A DNA stretch of 64,000 bases. Source: JANWKA01 sp035533815. Lineage in GTDB: Bacteria > Bacteroidota > Bacteroidia > Chitinophagales > Chitinophagaceae. The stretch lies in contig DATLTB010000113.1 in assembly GCA_035533815.1 (NCBI GenBank), positions 1 through 64,000 on the forward strand, written 5' to 3'. The notes beneath the pieces are model-generated. The model searched no databases. It had not been told where the DNA came from and saw only the letters and a list, made by a program, of their open reading frames with translations. Both the position numbers and the translations under genes were made by a program. Shown one piece after another: positions 51,769 to 61,041 of the stretch (position 1 is its first letter; every line of letters starts with the position of its first letter).

Positions 51769-53733
51769 ATGAAAATCCTCATCCTAAGCCTGCTGGCCTT
51801 GGCTGCCCCTGGTCATCTTTTCGCCCAACAGGACGGGTTTCCCTATGGGCAGATCAGTACCGATGACCTGAAAATGAAGTCGTATAACCTGGATTCTACC
51901 GCAAATGCCGTGGTGCTGAATGAATTTGGGGAAACCTATGTACAAAGCGCGGATAACTATAATATCATCCACAAATATCATGAAGTAGTTAAGATCTTCA
52001 ATGAAAATGGATTTGATGCCGCTACGATAAAAATACCCTTGCAGAAAGATGACCAGGGGGAAGATAAGGTATATGATATCCAGGGATCCACCTATAATCT
52101 GGTTAACGGCCAAGTCAGGGTAACCTCCCTCAACCCCTCCCAGATTTATACCCTGACCCTGAACAAGGACTTTGATGAGGTGAAATTCACCCTTCCTGAT
52201 CTGCAGCCAGGTTCAGTCATCGAGGTGAGTTACACTTTTGAATCCCCGCATTTCACTTATTTCAAAGAATGGCGGTTCCAGTCGGATATACCCAAGGTGC
52301 ACAGTGAATACTGGACTAAAATACCGGCAAATTACACGTATAATATCGTTTTGCGCGGGTTTCTCCGGTTGGATAAGAATAAGGGAAGCATCATTTCAGG
52401 ATGTCTGCAATCCGCTTCAGGCACGTCGGATTGCAGTTTTTACCAGTATGCCATGGACAATATTCCGGCTTTCCACCAGGAAGATTTCATGACTTCACCG
52501 GAGAATTACCTGTCAGCCATTCATTATGAACTGTCCCAGATCCAGACCTATGATGGGAGGGTCATCAATTATAGCCAGCAATGGAAAGATGTAGATCAGT
52601 TCCTGCTGTATAATGTGGATTTTGGCAAACAGCTCAAAAAGGGCATGGATGTGCTTAAGCCCATAGCGGATCTGGATATTGCCAGCACGGCTGCAGGCCT
52701 GGAAAGGGCCCACAAGATCTACCGCTATTTCCGGGACCAGTATCATTACAATGGGGATGAAGATTTCCTGACAGAAAACGGGGTAAAAAAAGCATTTGAG
52801 GATAAAGCCGGCAATGTAGCGGATATTAACTTATCGCTCATAGCTGCACTCCGGGATGCCGGCTTTACTGCTGACCCCGTGCTACTGGCTACCAGGGACC
52901 AGGAAGTGCCAAATCATATCAATCCGGTCATCGTGGAATTCAATTATATCATCGCCCGGGTTGAAGTGGGAGATACGGTATACCTGGTCGATGCCACGCA
53001 TCGGTTGCTGCCATTCGGGGTCCTCCCTTTTAAGTGCATGAATGGTCAGGGCAGGTGGTTTAGGGACAGGTCCCCCTCAGCGTGGATAGATATCCCTCCC
53101 ACGACAAACAATCTGGAAAGTGATTTATTGTCGATCCAGGTGAGTTCAAACGGATCCCTGAATGGGACCCTGACCCGACTGCTGGAAGGATACAAGGCAT
53201 ATGATGAACGGGTTAGGATTCTGGGATACCGGTCTGAAGATGAATACATAGATCACTTGACCCGGAAATGGGGAAGCAGGATGATCAGTTATTCCATTGA
53301 TAGCCTGAAAGATCCGCAGGCCCCCCTCCTGGAAACCCTGCAGCTGAAACTTCCGGGCAATTTCGGTCAAAGCGGGGAAGTATTTTTCAACCCCTTCCTC
53401 CTCAGGACCGCAGGCAGTAACCCTTTCCAATCAGAAGACCGGCTTTTTCCCGTGGACTTTGGTGTGCCACCCCAGATCCGAACGGTGATCAAGATCAACT
53501 TTCCGGATGATTATGCCGTGGAATCCCTTCCGCAAAACATGGCCCTTGCGCTGCCCGACCATGGGGGCAGGTTTTTGCTGGGCATCGATACCCTGGGTTC
53601 CGAAGTCATCGTGTCCAGCCTCTTTGACCTGAGCAACCCGGTCTTTCCAGCGGCAGAATACGGTTCACTCCGGGAATTATACAGCCGGGTTTATCAGGCC
53701 GAGCAGGCAGACATTGTTTTTAAAAGAAAGTGA
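51769..53733 (+). CDS. DUF3857 transglutaminase-like protein, catalytic cysteine absent
   Basis: 654 residues from ATG 51769 (MKILILSLLALAAPGHLFAQQ), a signal peptide; an ATG at 51745 is less likely. DUF3857 covers about 35-270 with YHEVVKIFNENGFDAATIKI; the transglutaminase-like domain is about 320-430. Where active enzymes have GxC-x-D, this has GNVADINL, with Val350 instead of Cys. The later DATHRLLPFG is retained. C-terminal beta domains follow. It starts the two-gene DUF3857 array. Likely a non-catalytic, binding or structural paralogue. Periplasmic. This substitution may be shared by its subfamily; I cannot check. Confidence 0.85.
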   Translation: MKILILSLLALAAPGHLFAQQDGFPYGQISTDDLKMKSYNLDSTANAVVLNEFGETYVQSADNYNIIHKYHEVVKIFNENGFDAATIKIPLQKDDQGEDKVYDIQGSTYNLVNGQVRVTSLNPSQIYTLTLNKDFDEVKFTLPDLQPGSVIEVSYTFESPHFTYFKEWRFQSDIPKVHSEYWTKIPANYTYNIVLRGFLRLDKNKGSIISGCLQSASGTSDCSFYQYAMDNIPAFHQEDFMTSPENYLSAIHYELSQIQTYDGRVINYSQQWKDVDQFLLYNVDFGKQLKKGMDVLKPIADLDIASTAAGLERAHKIYRYFRDQYHYNGDEDFLTENGVKKAFEDKAGNVADINLSLIAALRDAGFTADPVLLATRDQEVPNHINPVIVEFNYIIARVEVGDTVYLVDATHRLLPFGVLPFKCMNGQGRWFRDRSPSAWIDIPPTTNNLESDLLSIQVSSNGSLNGTLTRLLEGYKAYDERVRILGYRSEDEYIDHLTRKWGSRMISYSIDSLKDPQAPLLETLQLKLPGNFGQSGEVFFNPFLLRTAGSNPFQSEDRLFPVDFGVPPQIRTVIKINFPDDYAVESLPQNMALALPDHGGRFLLGIDTLGSEVIVSSLFDLSNPVFPAAEYGSLRELYSRVYQAEQADIVFKRK

Positions 53734-53742
53734 TCCGCATGG

Positions 53743-55689
53743 GTGATGAAAGAAACTATGGGTAAAAAACTTTTTTTTGTATTGATCCTGGGCTATTCCC
53801 TGCTGCTGGCTGAACAAGGGGGTGCCCAATCAATTAATTACAATGCCGCCCTGATCCCGGATTCTCTTAAAAAATATGCAGATGCGGTGATCCGGGACCA
53901 GCAGGTAAACTTGACGATCCGGAACCCCGCTTACCTGGATTATCAATTCCACGAAGCAGTCACCGTCCTGGATCGCAACGGTAGGGATGCCGGTGACATG
54001 ATTGTACCTTACGACAAATTCTGGAAGATCAACAGTATCAGTGCCCGGATATATGATGCGGATGGGAGCCTGATTGGAAAATACAAAAGCAAGGATTTTC
54101 AGGACATCAGCGCAGTGGAGGATTTCTCACTCTATGAAGACTCCCGGATCAAACAACTGGACCCCGATCCGGGAACCTATCCCTATACCGTGGAAATGGA
54201 CTATACCTTAAATTCTAACCAGACCTATGATATCCCGTCATGGACCCCGCAGGCAGATGAAAACATTGGTGTGGCGCAATCGGATTTCCGGATATTGGCT
54301 CCGAAAGACTTTCCCCTGAGGTATAAGACATTTAATATTCAAAATCAGGTTGTACAGACCGTTTCCGGGTCCCAGGTAAGCCTGATGTGGGAGGTGTCCG
54401 GGCTTATGGCATGGAAGGCTGAACCGATGAGTCCCTCTTTTCGGGATGATGTTCCGGAACTGATCGTTGCTCCGGTGAATTTCACTTATGGGGGTATACC
54501 CGGCACATTTACCAACTGGCAACAATATGGCTTGTGGACTTATGATCACCTGCTGGAAGGAAGGGATGCCATTTCCCCCGGGATGAATACCCGTTTACAG
54601 GACCTGATAAAAAATGCAAAGACTTCCCTGGAGAAAGCCCGGGATATTTATCATTATGTACAACAAAAGGCCCGGTATGTGAGTGTGCAGATCGGTATCG
54701 GTGGTTTGCAGCCCATGGATGCGCTGGATGTGGACAGGCTGGGCTATGCAGACTGCAAGGGCCTGGTCAATTACACCATGGCGCTCATGCATGCTGCGGG
54801 TATTGCTGCCTATTATACTGAAGTGAATGCCGGAACCAGGCAACGGGGTTTCCTGCCAGGTTTTGCCAGTGCTGGGCAGGGAAATCATGTCATCCTTTGT
54901 TTGCCATTTAATGGGGATACCACCTGGCTTGAATGTACAAGCAGGGATATTCCTTTCGGATATATCGGAGATTTTACTGATGACCGGAACGTATTGATCA
55001 ACACTCCCCAGGGGGGAGTTATTGCCCGCACAAAAGCTTATTTGGCTTCAGGCAACACCCAGATCAGGACAGCCTGGTTTACCCTGGATTCCTCCGGGAA
55101 CCTTTCCGGAAGGCTGGTGACAGCATTCCGGGGAATTGACCTGGACAAAAGATATGGCATTGACCAAATGGATGAATCCGACCGGGAGGACCGGTTGCAA
55201 TCCATTTATCCATTTAACAACCTGGATATATTGAGCTACCGCCTGGAAATAAATCAGGGATCAAATCCGGTAGTCAGGGAGTATATCCGCCTGAACAGTG
55301 AGCGATACGGCACCCTGGACGATCACCGGATGTTTTTCCCGGTTAACCAAATTAACCGGATCAGGAATAAAGATATTCCTGCCTGGGTCTCCAACCGCAA
55401 AAACCGGGTAGTGGTTCACCATGGATATACAGACCTGGATTCCATCTATTTCCGGATACCCCAGGGCTACCAGGTGGAAGCCCAGCCGAATGATACCCTG
55501 CTGAGCAATGCATATGGAACCTATCGCATACAGTTAACAGATAACCCGGGGATTATCCTGTATACCAGGTCTCTTTCCATGAACCAGGGCGAATTTGCCC
55601 CGAAAACCTACCAGGCCTTATTGGATTTCCTGCAAAATCTGAAAGAACTGGACACTCAGCCTATTGTATTGAAAAAAACAGGTTCCTGA
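53743..55689 (+). CDS. DUF3857 transglutaminase-like protein, catalytic residues present
   Basis: 648 residues with a signal peptide ending about residue 30 (AEQGGAQ); ATG 53758 is an alternative start. DUF3857 domain to about residue 250. The transglutaminase core keeps GYADCKGLVNY (Cys338), GNHVILCLP (His382) and WLECTSRDIP (Glu397 in the Asp position). So this paralogue is potentially active, in contrast to the upstream gene 9 bp away. Periplasmic peptide or protein cross-linking or protease-like roles are possible; substrate unknown. Confidence 0.85.
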   Translation: MMKETMGKKLFFVLILGYSLLLAEQGGAQSINYNAALIPDSLKKYADAVIRDQQVNLTIRNPAYLDYQFHEAVTVLDRNGRDAGDMIVPYDKFWKINSISARIYDADGSLIGKYKSKDFQDISAVEDFSLYEDSRIKQLDPDPGTYPYTVEMDYTLNSNQTYDIPSWTPQADENIGVAQSDFRILAPKDFPLRYKTFNIQNQVVQTVSGSQVSLMWEVSGLMAWKAEPMSPSFRDDVPELIVAPVNFTYGGIPGTFTNWQQYGLWTYDHLLEGRDAISPGMNTRLQDLIKNAKTSLEKARDIYHYVQQKARYVSVQIGIGGLQPMDALDVDRLGYADCKGLVNYTMALMHAAGIAAYYTEVNAGTRQRGFLPGFASAGQGNHVILCLPFNGDTTWLECTSRDIPFGYIGDFTDDRNVLINTPQGGVIARTKAYLASGNTQIRTAWFTLDSSGNLSGRLVTAFRGIDLDKRYGIDQMDESDREDRLQSIYPFNNLDILSYRLEINQGSNPVVREYIRLNSERYGTLDDHRMFFPVNQINRIRNKDIPAWVSNRKNRVVVHHGYTDLDSIYFRIPQGYQVEAQPNDTLLSNAYGTYRIQLTDNPGIILYTRSLSMNQGEFAPKTYQALLDFLQNLKELDTQPIVLKKTGS

Positions 55690-56095
55690 ATCCACAACAT
55701 CTTAAACTTCCAACCAGGTATTGAATGGCCCTTAAAGAGATGGCCAATCCCGGATCCCTGGAGCTGGGCCAGTGAAAAGTCCGGGAATTAAAATTAGTCT
55801 TTCAAACTCATGATATTGGGAAGGACAGGTATACCGATTTATTGTATATTGATGTATTCAATACCCAGGAAAACCGGCAATGAAAAATCTGCAGTGAATC
55901 ATTGGACTGAACTGTCATTTCTGGAATGGCCTTGTACAGAAAAATGTGGATCCTGTGAATCACCCTTGACTGGACCTTAAAACCGTGATATTAAGTTAAC
56001 CCCTGCTGCAAAATTATTATCCCCTTCATGAACTATTTGCAGATATGGCTTGAAATGCCTTTGTTTCATTTTTCCGGACGCCCAAACCACCATAT
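55690..56095. other. Gap before the histidine kinase gene, nothing recognised
   Basis: I find no gene, tRNA, convincing hairpin or repeat in this 406-bp stretch. It presumably carries the promoter of the kinase gene. Confidence 0.4.
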
Positions 56096-58108
56096 ATGAA
56101 AGCAATTCTCTTTTTACTTTCCATTACCCTGCTGGCCAATCCGGCGTTTGCCCAGCAGAGAAATGCTGACCAGCCGACAGGTAAACATTCCGCGGAAAAT
56201 GAGGACAGTGCCCGGGTATTATCCCTATGTCATTTATGCAGTTACTATGTCAATAACCAACCGGACAGCTGTTCTTATTTTGCCAAGAAGATCATTGAAT
56301 TTTCCCAAAAAAACAGTTATCCCTATGGGGAGGTCCTTGGCTTTTATTACTGGGCTTCTGCCCTGGACCGTACTGCCAATTATCCCAAATCCCTGGAAAT
56401 GACCTATTCCGGTTTGAAGGTGGCAGAAAGCCTGACAACCAACCGGCAACTGATGAGAAGTCAGGGGTACCGGCAATTAGGATTACTTAATATTCTAATG
56501 GATAAGCCATTATTGGGCATCATTGATGATCGGGAGTCCCTGATTTTGGGTAAGGAATCAACATTGACTAATAATGAATTAGCCCATACCTATTCCTTTC
56601 TTGGTTCTGCATATATAGAAAAGGATAATCTGGATTCTGCCTTATATTTTGCCTTAAAGGGGAATACTTATCTTTCCCAATCGCATTATACAGACCGATT
56701 TCAATTGTTTTATAACTTACCGATATCTCCGTTAATAGTCGGAGAAGTTTATAGTCTATTGGGTAATTTTCCGCTGGCACGGAAATATACTGCAATAACT
56801 ATTTTATTCTGTAAAAAAAACCATCTCATTTTCCTACAAGTGTTAGCCTTTACAGATCTGGCGAGATTGTTCAGGCAGGAAGGTCAGAAAGATTCCAGCA
56901 TTTATTTTGCAAAAGCAGCGCTCAGGTTGAGTCAGTTGCATGGTTTTCAATCTGAGTCTATGAATTCCAGCAATATCCTGGTATCGGCATATGAATCCAG
57001 GCACCAACCGGACAGCACCCTTAAATATATGAAAATCATGCTGGCAGCCAAAGACAGTGTCTTCAGCCAGTCTAAAGTCCAGGAGTTTCAGCTGGCATCC
57101 TTTGATGAGCAACAAAGACAACAGGACATCAAAATTGCCAAAACAAAGTATATCAATCAGGTCAGAATCTACATTTTATCCATAGCATCCATTGTATTCC
57201 TATTATTGACGGCTATATTTTACCGCAATAACCGGCAAAAAAAATTGGCCAATGCCCTGCTGAATTCCCAGAAAGCCGAAATCCAGCAAGCCCTTTCAGA
57301 CCTCAAACTCACTCAGAACCAGCTCATCCAATCCGAGAAAATGGCTTCACTCGGAGAATTAACGGCTGGGATTGCCCATGAAATCCAGAACCCCCTGAAC
57401 TTTGTCAATAATTTCTCAGAAATAAATACGGAGCTTATCGAAGAAATGAAACAGGATCTGCAATCGGGCAATACAGGCGAAGCGTTGGCAAGGGCCGAAA
57501 ATATTAATGAAAACAATATTAAGATCATTCACCATGGCAAGCGGGCAGATAGCATTGTAAAAGGCATGCTGCTGCATTCCAGAAGCAGCCTGGGCCAGAG
57601 AGAATTGACGGATATCAATGCCTTAGCCAGCGAATATTTACGGTTAAGTTATCATGGGCTCCGGGCCAGAGATAAGTCGTTCAATGCCTCCATGCACACC
57701 GATTTTGATGAAAAGCTGGAAAAAATCCTGATCATCCCCCAGGATTTCGGGAGAGTCCTGCTTAATCTGTTTAACAATGCCTTTTTTGCAGTCACGGAAA
57801 AAAAAGGAAAAAACGGGGCGGGTTATACCCCTTCAGTGTCCGTAAGTACAAAAAAAACGGTCCGCCAGGAAGGAGGCTTTATGTTGGATATCCGCATCAC
57901 CGATAATGGTCCGGGAATCCCAAAGAACATCATGGACAAAATATTCCAGCCATTCTTTACCACTAAGCCCGCAGGACAGGGAACAGGTCTTGGGCTGTCC
58001 CTGAGCTATGATACCATCCGGGCCCATGGAGGGACCATTAGCGTAGAATCCAAAGAGGGAGAATATACCGTATTCATTATTCAAATTCCCATTAACCCAT
58101 CATCCTGA
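56096..58108 (+). CDS. TPR-containing sensor histidine kinase
   Basis: 670 residues. Signal peptide, then a periplasmic TPR-like helical region (about 35-335) with DSALYFALKGNTY and SIYFAKAALRLSQL, a membrane helix (about 350-372), a short coiled coil with QLIQSEKMASLGELTAGIA, and the HisKA box with phosphoacceptor His428 in AHEIQNPLNFV. The ATPase domain shows LLNLFNNAFFAV (N box), DNGPGIPKNI (G1), FQPFFTTKPAGQGTGLGLSL (F/G2). No fused receiver or DNA-binding domain; no response regulator gene lies next to it. Stimulus unknown; the TPR array may bind an envelope protein. Confidence 0.92.
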   Translation: MKAILFLLSITLLANPAFAQQRNADQPTGKHSAENEDSARVLSLCHLCSYYVNNQPDSCSYFAKKIIEFSQKNSYPYGEVLGFYYWASALDRTANYPKSLEMTYSGLKVAESLTTNRQLMRSQGYRQLGLLNILMDKPLLGIIDDRESLILGKESTLTNNELAHTYSFLGSAYIEKDNLDSALYFALKGNTYLSQSHYTDRFQLFYNLPISPLIVGEVYSLLGNFPLARKYTAITILFCKKNHLIFLQVLAFTDLARLFRQEGQKDSSIYFAKAALRLSQLHGFQSESMNSSNILVSAYESRHQPDSTLKYMKIMLAAKDSVFSQSKVQEFQLASFDEQQRQQDIKIAKTKYINQVRIYILSIASIVFLLLTAIFYRNNRQKKLANALLNSQKAEIQQALSDLKLTQNQLIQSEKMASLGELTAGIAHEIQNPLNFVNNFSEINTELIEEMKQDLQSGNTGEALARAENINENNIKIIHHGKRADSIVKGMLLHSRSSLGQRELTDINALASEYLRLSYHGLRARDKSFNASMHTDFDEKLEKILIIPQDFGRVLLNLFNNAFFAVTEKKGKNGAGYTPSVSVSTKKTVRQEGGFMLDIRITDNGPGIPKNIMDKIFQPFFTTKPAGQGTGLGLSLSYDTIRAHGGTISVESKEGEYTVFIIQIPINPSS

Positions 58109-58422
58109 TCATAGGTTAATATCCCATGTCATGAAAATGGAGATGACAAATATACCTCCGAATTCCTGCCATGACCACAAGTACAAAAACCGCATAAAAG
58201 TAAGAAACAAGAATCCCCCGGGCCCGGGTGAAAGACTACGGACCGGGCATTCCTGAAAATTACTGAAGAAAATATTCAAGGCTTTCTATTCCGCCAGGCT
58301 GGCTAACCTGGTCAGGGGTTGGGGCTTTACCTAAACCTTTACCTCAACGTTGATATCAACATCCTCGGGCCTGGCAGGCAACTGCTGGTGGACGAACCCG
58401 GTAACTGGTGCGAAGTATTTTA
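58109..58422. other. Gap after the histidine kinase gene
   Basis: No supported gene. A plus-strand frame ending at about 58444 (reading QLLVDEPGNWCEVFYYV) looks protein-like but has no ATG and overlaps the thioesterase stop region. No terminator with T-run seen; only a CCCGGG pair at 58218-58229 with little structure. Confidence 0.3.
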
Positions 58423-58932
58423 TTATGTTAACTGTTCCCCCTGCTGAAAGTGGAAAGATGCTGTTTTTGGAAGAATGGCTACTGTCAACCTGCTGATGCA
58501 GACCAGTTTTCCGGAGTCATCCGATATCCGGATATCCCATACATGGCTCATTTTACCAATATGAAGGGGACGGGCCTCTCCGTGAACCTTCCCTGAAGCG
58601 ACACTCCTGAGGTGGTTGGCATTAATCTCCATGCCCACACAGAGCTGCTTTTCCCGGTCGATGATCAGCGATGAAGCCACGCTGCCCAGGGTTTCAGCCA
58701 GGGTTGCAGAGGCCCCTCCGTGCAGGATTCCGTATACCTGGCGGGTGTGTTCATCCACGGGCATGGTTGCCCTTAAATGGCCTTCCCCGATTTCCGTGAA
58801 TTCAATGCCCAGCAATTTCACCATGGTGTGATTACCGAGATCATTGAGCGCATCCAGGGTCACATCGGTATCATGCCAAATAGTATGCATGGGACTGTAT
58901 TTCAAATGGGGTAAAAGGTCTTTGGCTTTCAT
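58423..58932 (-). CDS. Hotdog-fold acyl-CoA thioesterase (PaaI/YdiI-like)
   Basis: 169 residues. Core motif VYGILHGGASATLAETLGSVAS with the family Glu, and VGMEINANHLR; typical of the YdiI/MenI-PaaI group that hydrolyses aromatic or DHNA-CoA. The N-terminal extension (about 35 residues) with HDTDVTLDALN is common in this group. A menaquinone role is possible because ubiD is in the window, but they are 40 kb apart and the substrate is uncertain. Its start overlaps the coaD stop by 4 bp, so translation is coupled. Confidence 0.85.
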   Translation of the reverse strand: MKAKDLLPHLKYSPMHTIWHDTDVTLDALNDLGNHTMVKLLGIEFTEIGEGHLRATMPVDEHTRQVYGILHGGASATLAETLGSVASSLIIDREKQLCVGMEINANHLRSVASGKVHGEARPLHIGKMSHVWDIRISDDSGKLVCISRLTVAILPKTASFHFQQGEQLT

Positions 58933-59441
58933 GATACAGGTTTTTGGGAATGACGCGGATTATGCGGAAACTGTTTGACCACATCTGCAGTCACCGGTTC
59001 CGGCAGGAACCGGGATGCATCCCCGCCGTTAAGGATCACATCCCGCACGAGTGTGCTGGCAATCGTGGAATACCGGGGGGAGCAGGTCAGGAAAATAGTT
59101 TCAATGCCATGATCCAGCTGGCGGTTCATGTCCGCAATGGATTTTTCATATTCAAAATCACTGACATACCGAATACCCCTTAATATGAACCGGGCATCCA
59201 GCCTGTTGCAAAATTCAACAGTGAGGCCCGAATAGGCATATACTTTCACCTTTGGCTCCTCCTTATAAATTGACTTGAACCAGTTCACACGCTGTTCCAC
59301 AGTGAACATGGCCGTTTTGCCGGAATTCACGCCTACCCCGATATTCAGTTCATCAAACAGGTCCAGGGCGCGGCTGATAATGTCCACATGCCCGTTGGTG
59401 ACCGGGTCAAAGGTTCCGGGAAATAAGCAGATTCGAGGCAT
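58929..59441 (-). CDS. coaD: Phosphopantetheine adenylyltransferase
   Basis: 170 residues from ATG 59441 (MPRICLFPGTFDPVTNGH); the two residues further upstream are not needed. Signature GTFDPVTNGHVDII (T/HxGH), the RGIRYVSDFEYE loop, and the C-terminal STLVRDVI. Transfers AMP to 4'-phosphopantetheine, next-to-last step to CoA. Located in the cluster thioesterase-coaD-rsmD-DUF3822 with overlaps, on the minus strand, as in other Bacteroidota. panC/panD of the same pathway lie 45 kb away. Confidence 0.95.
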   Translation of the reverse strand: MPRICLFPGTFDPVTNGHVDIISRALDLFDELNIGVGVNSGKTAMFTVEQRVNWFKSIYKEEPKVKVYAYSGLTVEFCNRLDARFILRGIRYVSDFEYEKSIADMNRQLDHGIETIFLTCSPRYSTIASTLVRDVILNGGDASRFLPEPVTADVVKQFPHNPRHSQKPVS

Positions 59442-59443
59442 GG

Positions 59444-59995
59444 TCAACTGGGAGTATCCGGCTCCAAAATAAAGATAGAGAATATTGTGGTACCATAATG
59501 GCGGGCCATCCGGAAATGAGGCATCCCCGTAAAGTCATAACCCTTGGTATGTTCGAGAACAAACCATCCCCCGGGGAGTAAAAGTTTTTTTCCGATGATC
59601 AAATCAGCAATCCGGTCAATGTTTTCCAGCGCATAGGGCGGCCCAGCAAAGATGAAATCGAACTGATCCGTGCACTGCCGGATAAACCTGAACACGTCTG
59701 CATTGAAAATGGAAAAACCGGTGAAACCCAGGTTGTCGATGGTTTCCCGGATGAACCGTACCGTCGCCCTGTCCTGATCCACCAAAGTCAGGCTGGATAC
59801 CCCCCGGGAAGCTAATTCAAAACTGATGCTTCCGGTTCCGCAGAACAGGTCCAGGGTCCTCATCCCCTTAAAGTCCAGTTGGTTGGATAGAATATTAAAT
59901 AACCCCTCCCTGGCCAGTTCAGTAGTGGGGCGGGCAGGAATGCCGGAAGGGGGGTAAAATTTACGGCCACCCTGCAAACCTCCTATGATGCGCAT
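59444..59995 (-). CDS. rsmD: 16S rRNA (guanine-966 N2)-methyltransferase, altered motif IV
   Basis: 183 residues. The N-terminal MRIIGGLQGGRKF and PTTELAREGLFNIL, then the SAM-binding LDLFCGTGSISFELASRG identify RsmD. Its motif IV, normally DPPY (as in FxxDPPY), reads FAGPPYAL here, so the catalytic aspartate is replaced by glycine. It otherwise aligns well and ends in TTIFSIF. Methylates G966 of 16S rRNA if active. It overlaps coaD by 2-4 bp and DUF3822 by 13 bp. The change may be lineage-wide, but it weakens the activity claim. Confidence 0.88.
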   Translation of the reverse strand: MRIIGGLQGGRKFYPPSGIPARPTTELAREGLFNILSNQLDFKGMRTLDLFCGTGSISFELASRGVSSLTLVDQDRATVRFIRETIDNLGFTGFSIFNADVFRFIRQCTDQFDFIFAGPPYALENIDRIADLIIGKKLLLPGGWFVLEHTKGYDFTGMPHFRMARHYGTTIFSIFILEPDTPS

Positions 59996-60855
59996 GGAGC
60001 TAAGGTGAACAGGTGATAGAAATATCCCGAAGGATAAACATTGAACGGATCAATATAACTATATCCTGCTGGGCGCTCCAATTGGGAGATATGGGGAAAA
60101 TATTGTTTCAGTAACGCAGATATTGCCGGATTTTGCCGGGTTTCGCCGCCCAGGGAAACCCGGATACTATCCGAAGGCAGCTCCAGGACCCTGAGGACAT
60201 TCAGGGCATGATACAGGATATCTGAAGGTGCTGTAAAGCGGATTTGCTGCTGATAGGTCAATTTACCTTCCCTAAATACCAGCATATGAAACCACTGGTT
60301 CCCGGGTAAAAGACAGAGGGTAGGAATCTCCGGATCATTTTGTTTCATCAGGGCAGTCAGCAAGGGGGTAACCGCATGACATAAAACCGCTCCGGAGAAT
60401 TCCTTTTTCAGGTTACCCAGGATATTTCGATTCACCGCATAGATATTGATCATATCCAGCCCCACAGCCTGATCCGTCATTACTTTTTCATCCGGCCCTT
60501 CCCCGTGGATCAGGTAAAGGGTATCCTTTTTATTCAGGGGGGAGTAAATTGAGCCAGGGACCAGTACGTTTTTATGGACATTGAATGCGACCTGGATCCG
60601 CCGGAAAGCGGTATAAAGCATTTTATCGGTATCAAAACACCGTTCTATGAGGTCAAGTTCAGTCCTCCATTTTTGTCCGGATGGAATTTGATAGGATTTA
60701 ACGCCAATGAACCTGTTTCCGGATGTATCCAAAACAGCATAACTGAACTGACCATGTCCTACCAGGACCAGTAAAGTGCATGCAGTCAGATCAACGGATG
60801 ACAATGTGTTATCATCGATCGCAAAATCAGGCCTTATCTGCAGTTCTGCGGGCAT
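59983..60855 (-). CDS. DUF3822 family protein
   Basis: 290 residues. The N-terminal half resembles actin-like ATPase folds (TLLVLVGHGQFSYAVLD near residue 27, then GHGQ), and the sequence LYLIHGEGPDEKVMTDQA and PTLCLLPGNQWFHMLVFREGKLTYQQQI fits the DUF3822 family known next to rsmD/coaD in Bacteroidota. No signal peptide. The last 13 bp overlap rsmD. Function unknown; genomic linkage suggests RNA or CoA-related work, unproved. Confidence 0.8.
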   Translation of the reverse strand: MPAELQIRPDFAIDDNTLSSVDLTACTLLVLVGHGQFSYAVLDTSGNRFIGVKSYQIPSGQKWRTELDLIERCFDTDKMLYTAFRRIQVAFNVHKNVLVPGSIYSPLNKKDTLYLIHGEGPDEKVMTDQAVGLDMINIYAVNRNILGNLKKEFSGAVLCHAVTPLLTALMKQNDPEIPTLCLLPGNQWFHMLVFREGKLTYQQQIRFTAPSDILYHALNVLRVLELPSDSIRVSLGGETRQNPAISALLKQYFPHISQLERPAGYSYIDPFNVYPSGYFYHLFTLAPCAS

Positions 60856-61041
60856 TCCCTACATATTGAACACCGCAATAATAGTTTAATTTTATGAGAA
60901 TTTTTTTCATGCAGCCGGCTAAGCCCTGATCCAAAAACAGGACGGGTACTTCATTTTTGCATTATTGAAAATCTGCGCAGTAGGAAAAACCTGGTAACTG
61001 CCAAGGCTGGAAATCATTGATTACCGGATTTCCCTACCTGT

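Noticed and set aside
58290..58444. Short plus-strand frame reading QLLVDEPGNWCEVFYYV before a stop
   Set aside because: No ATG, only about 45 codons, and it overlaps the coding end of the thioesterase gene.
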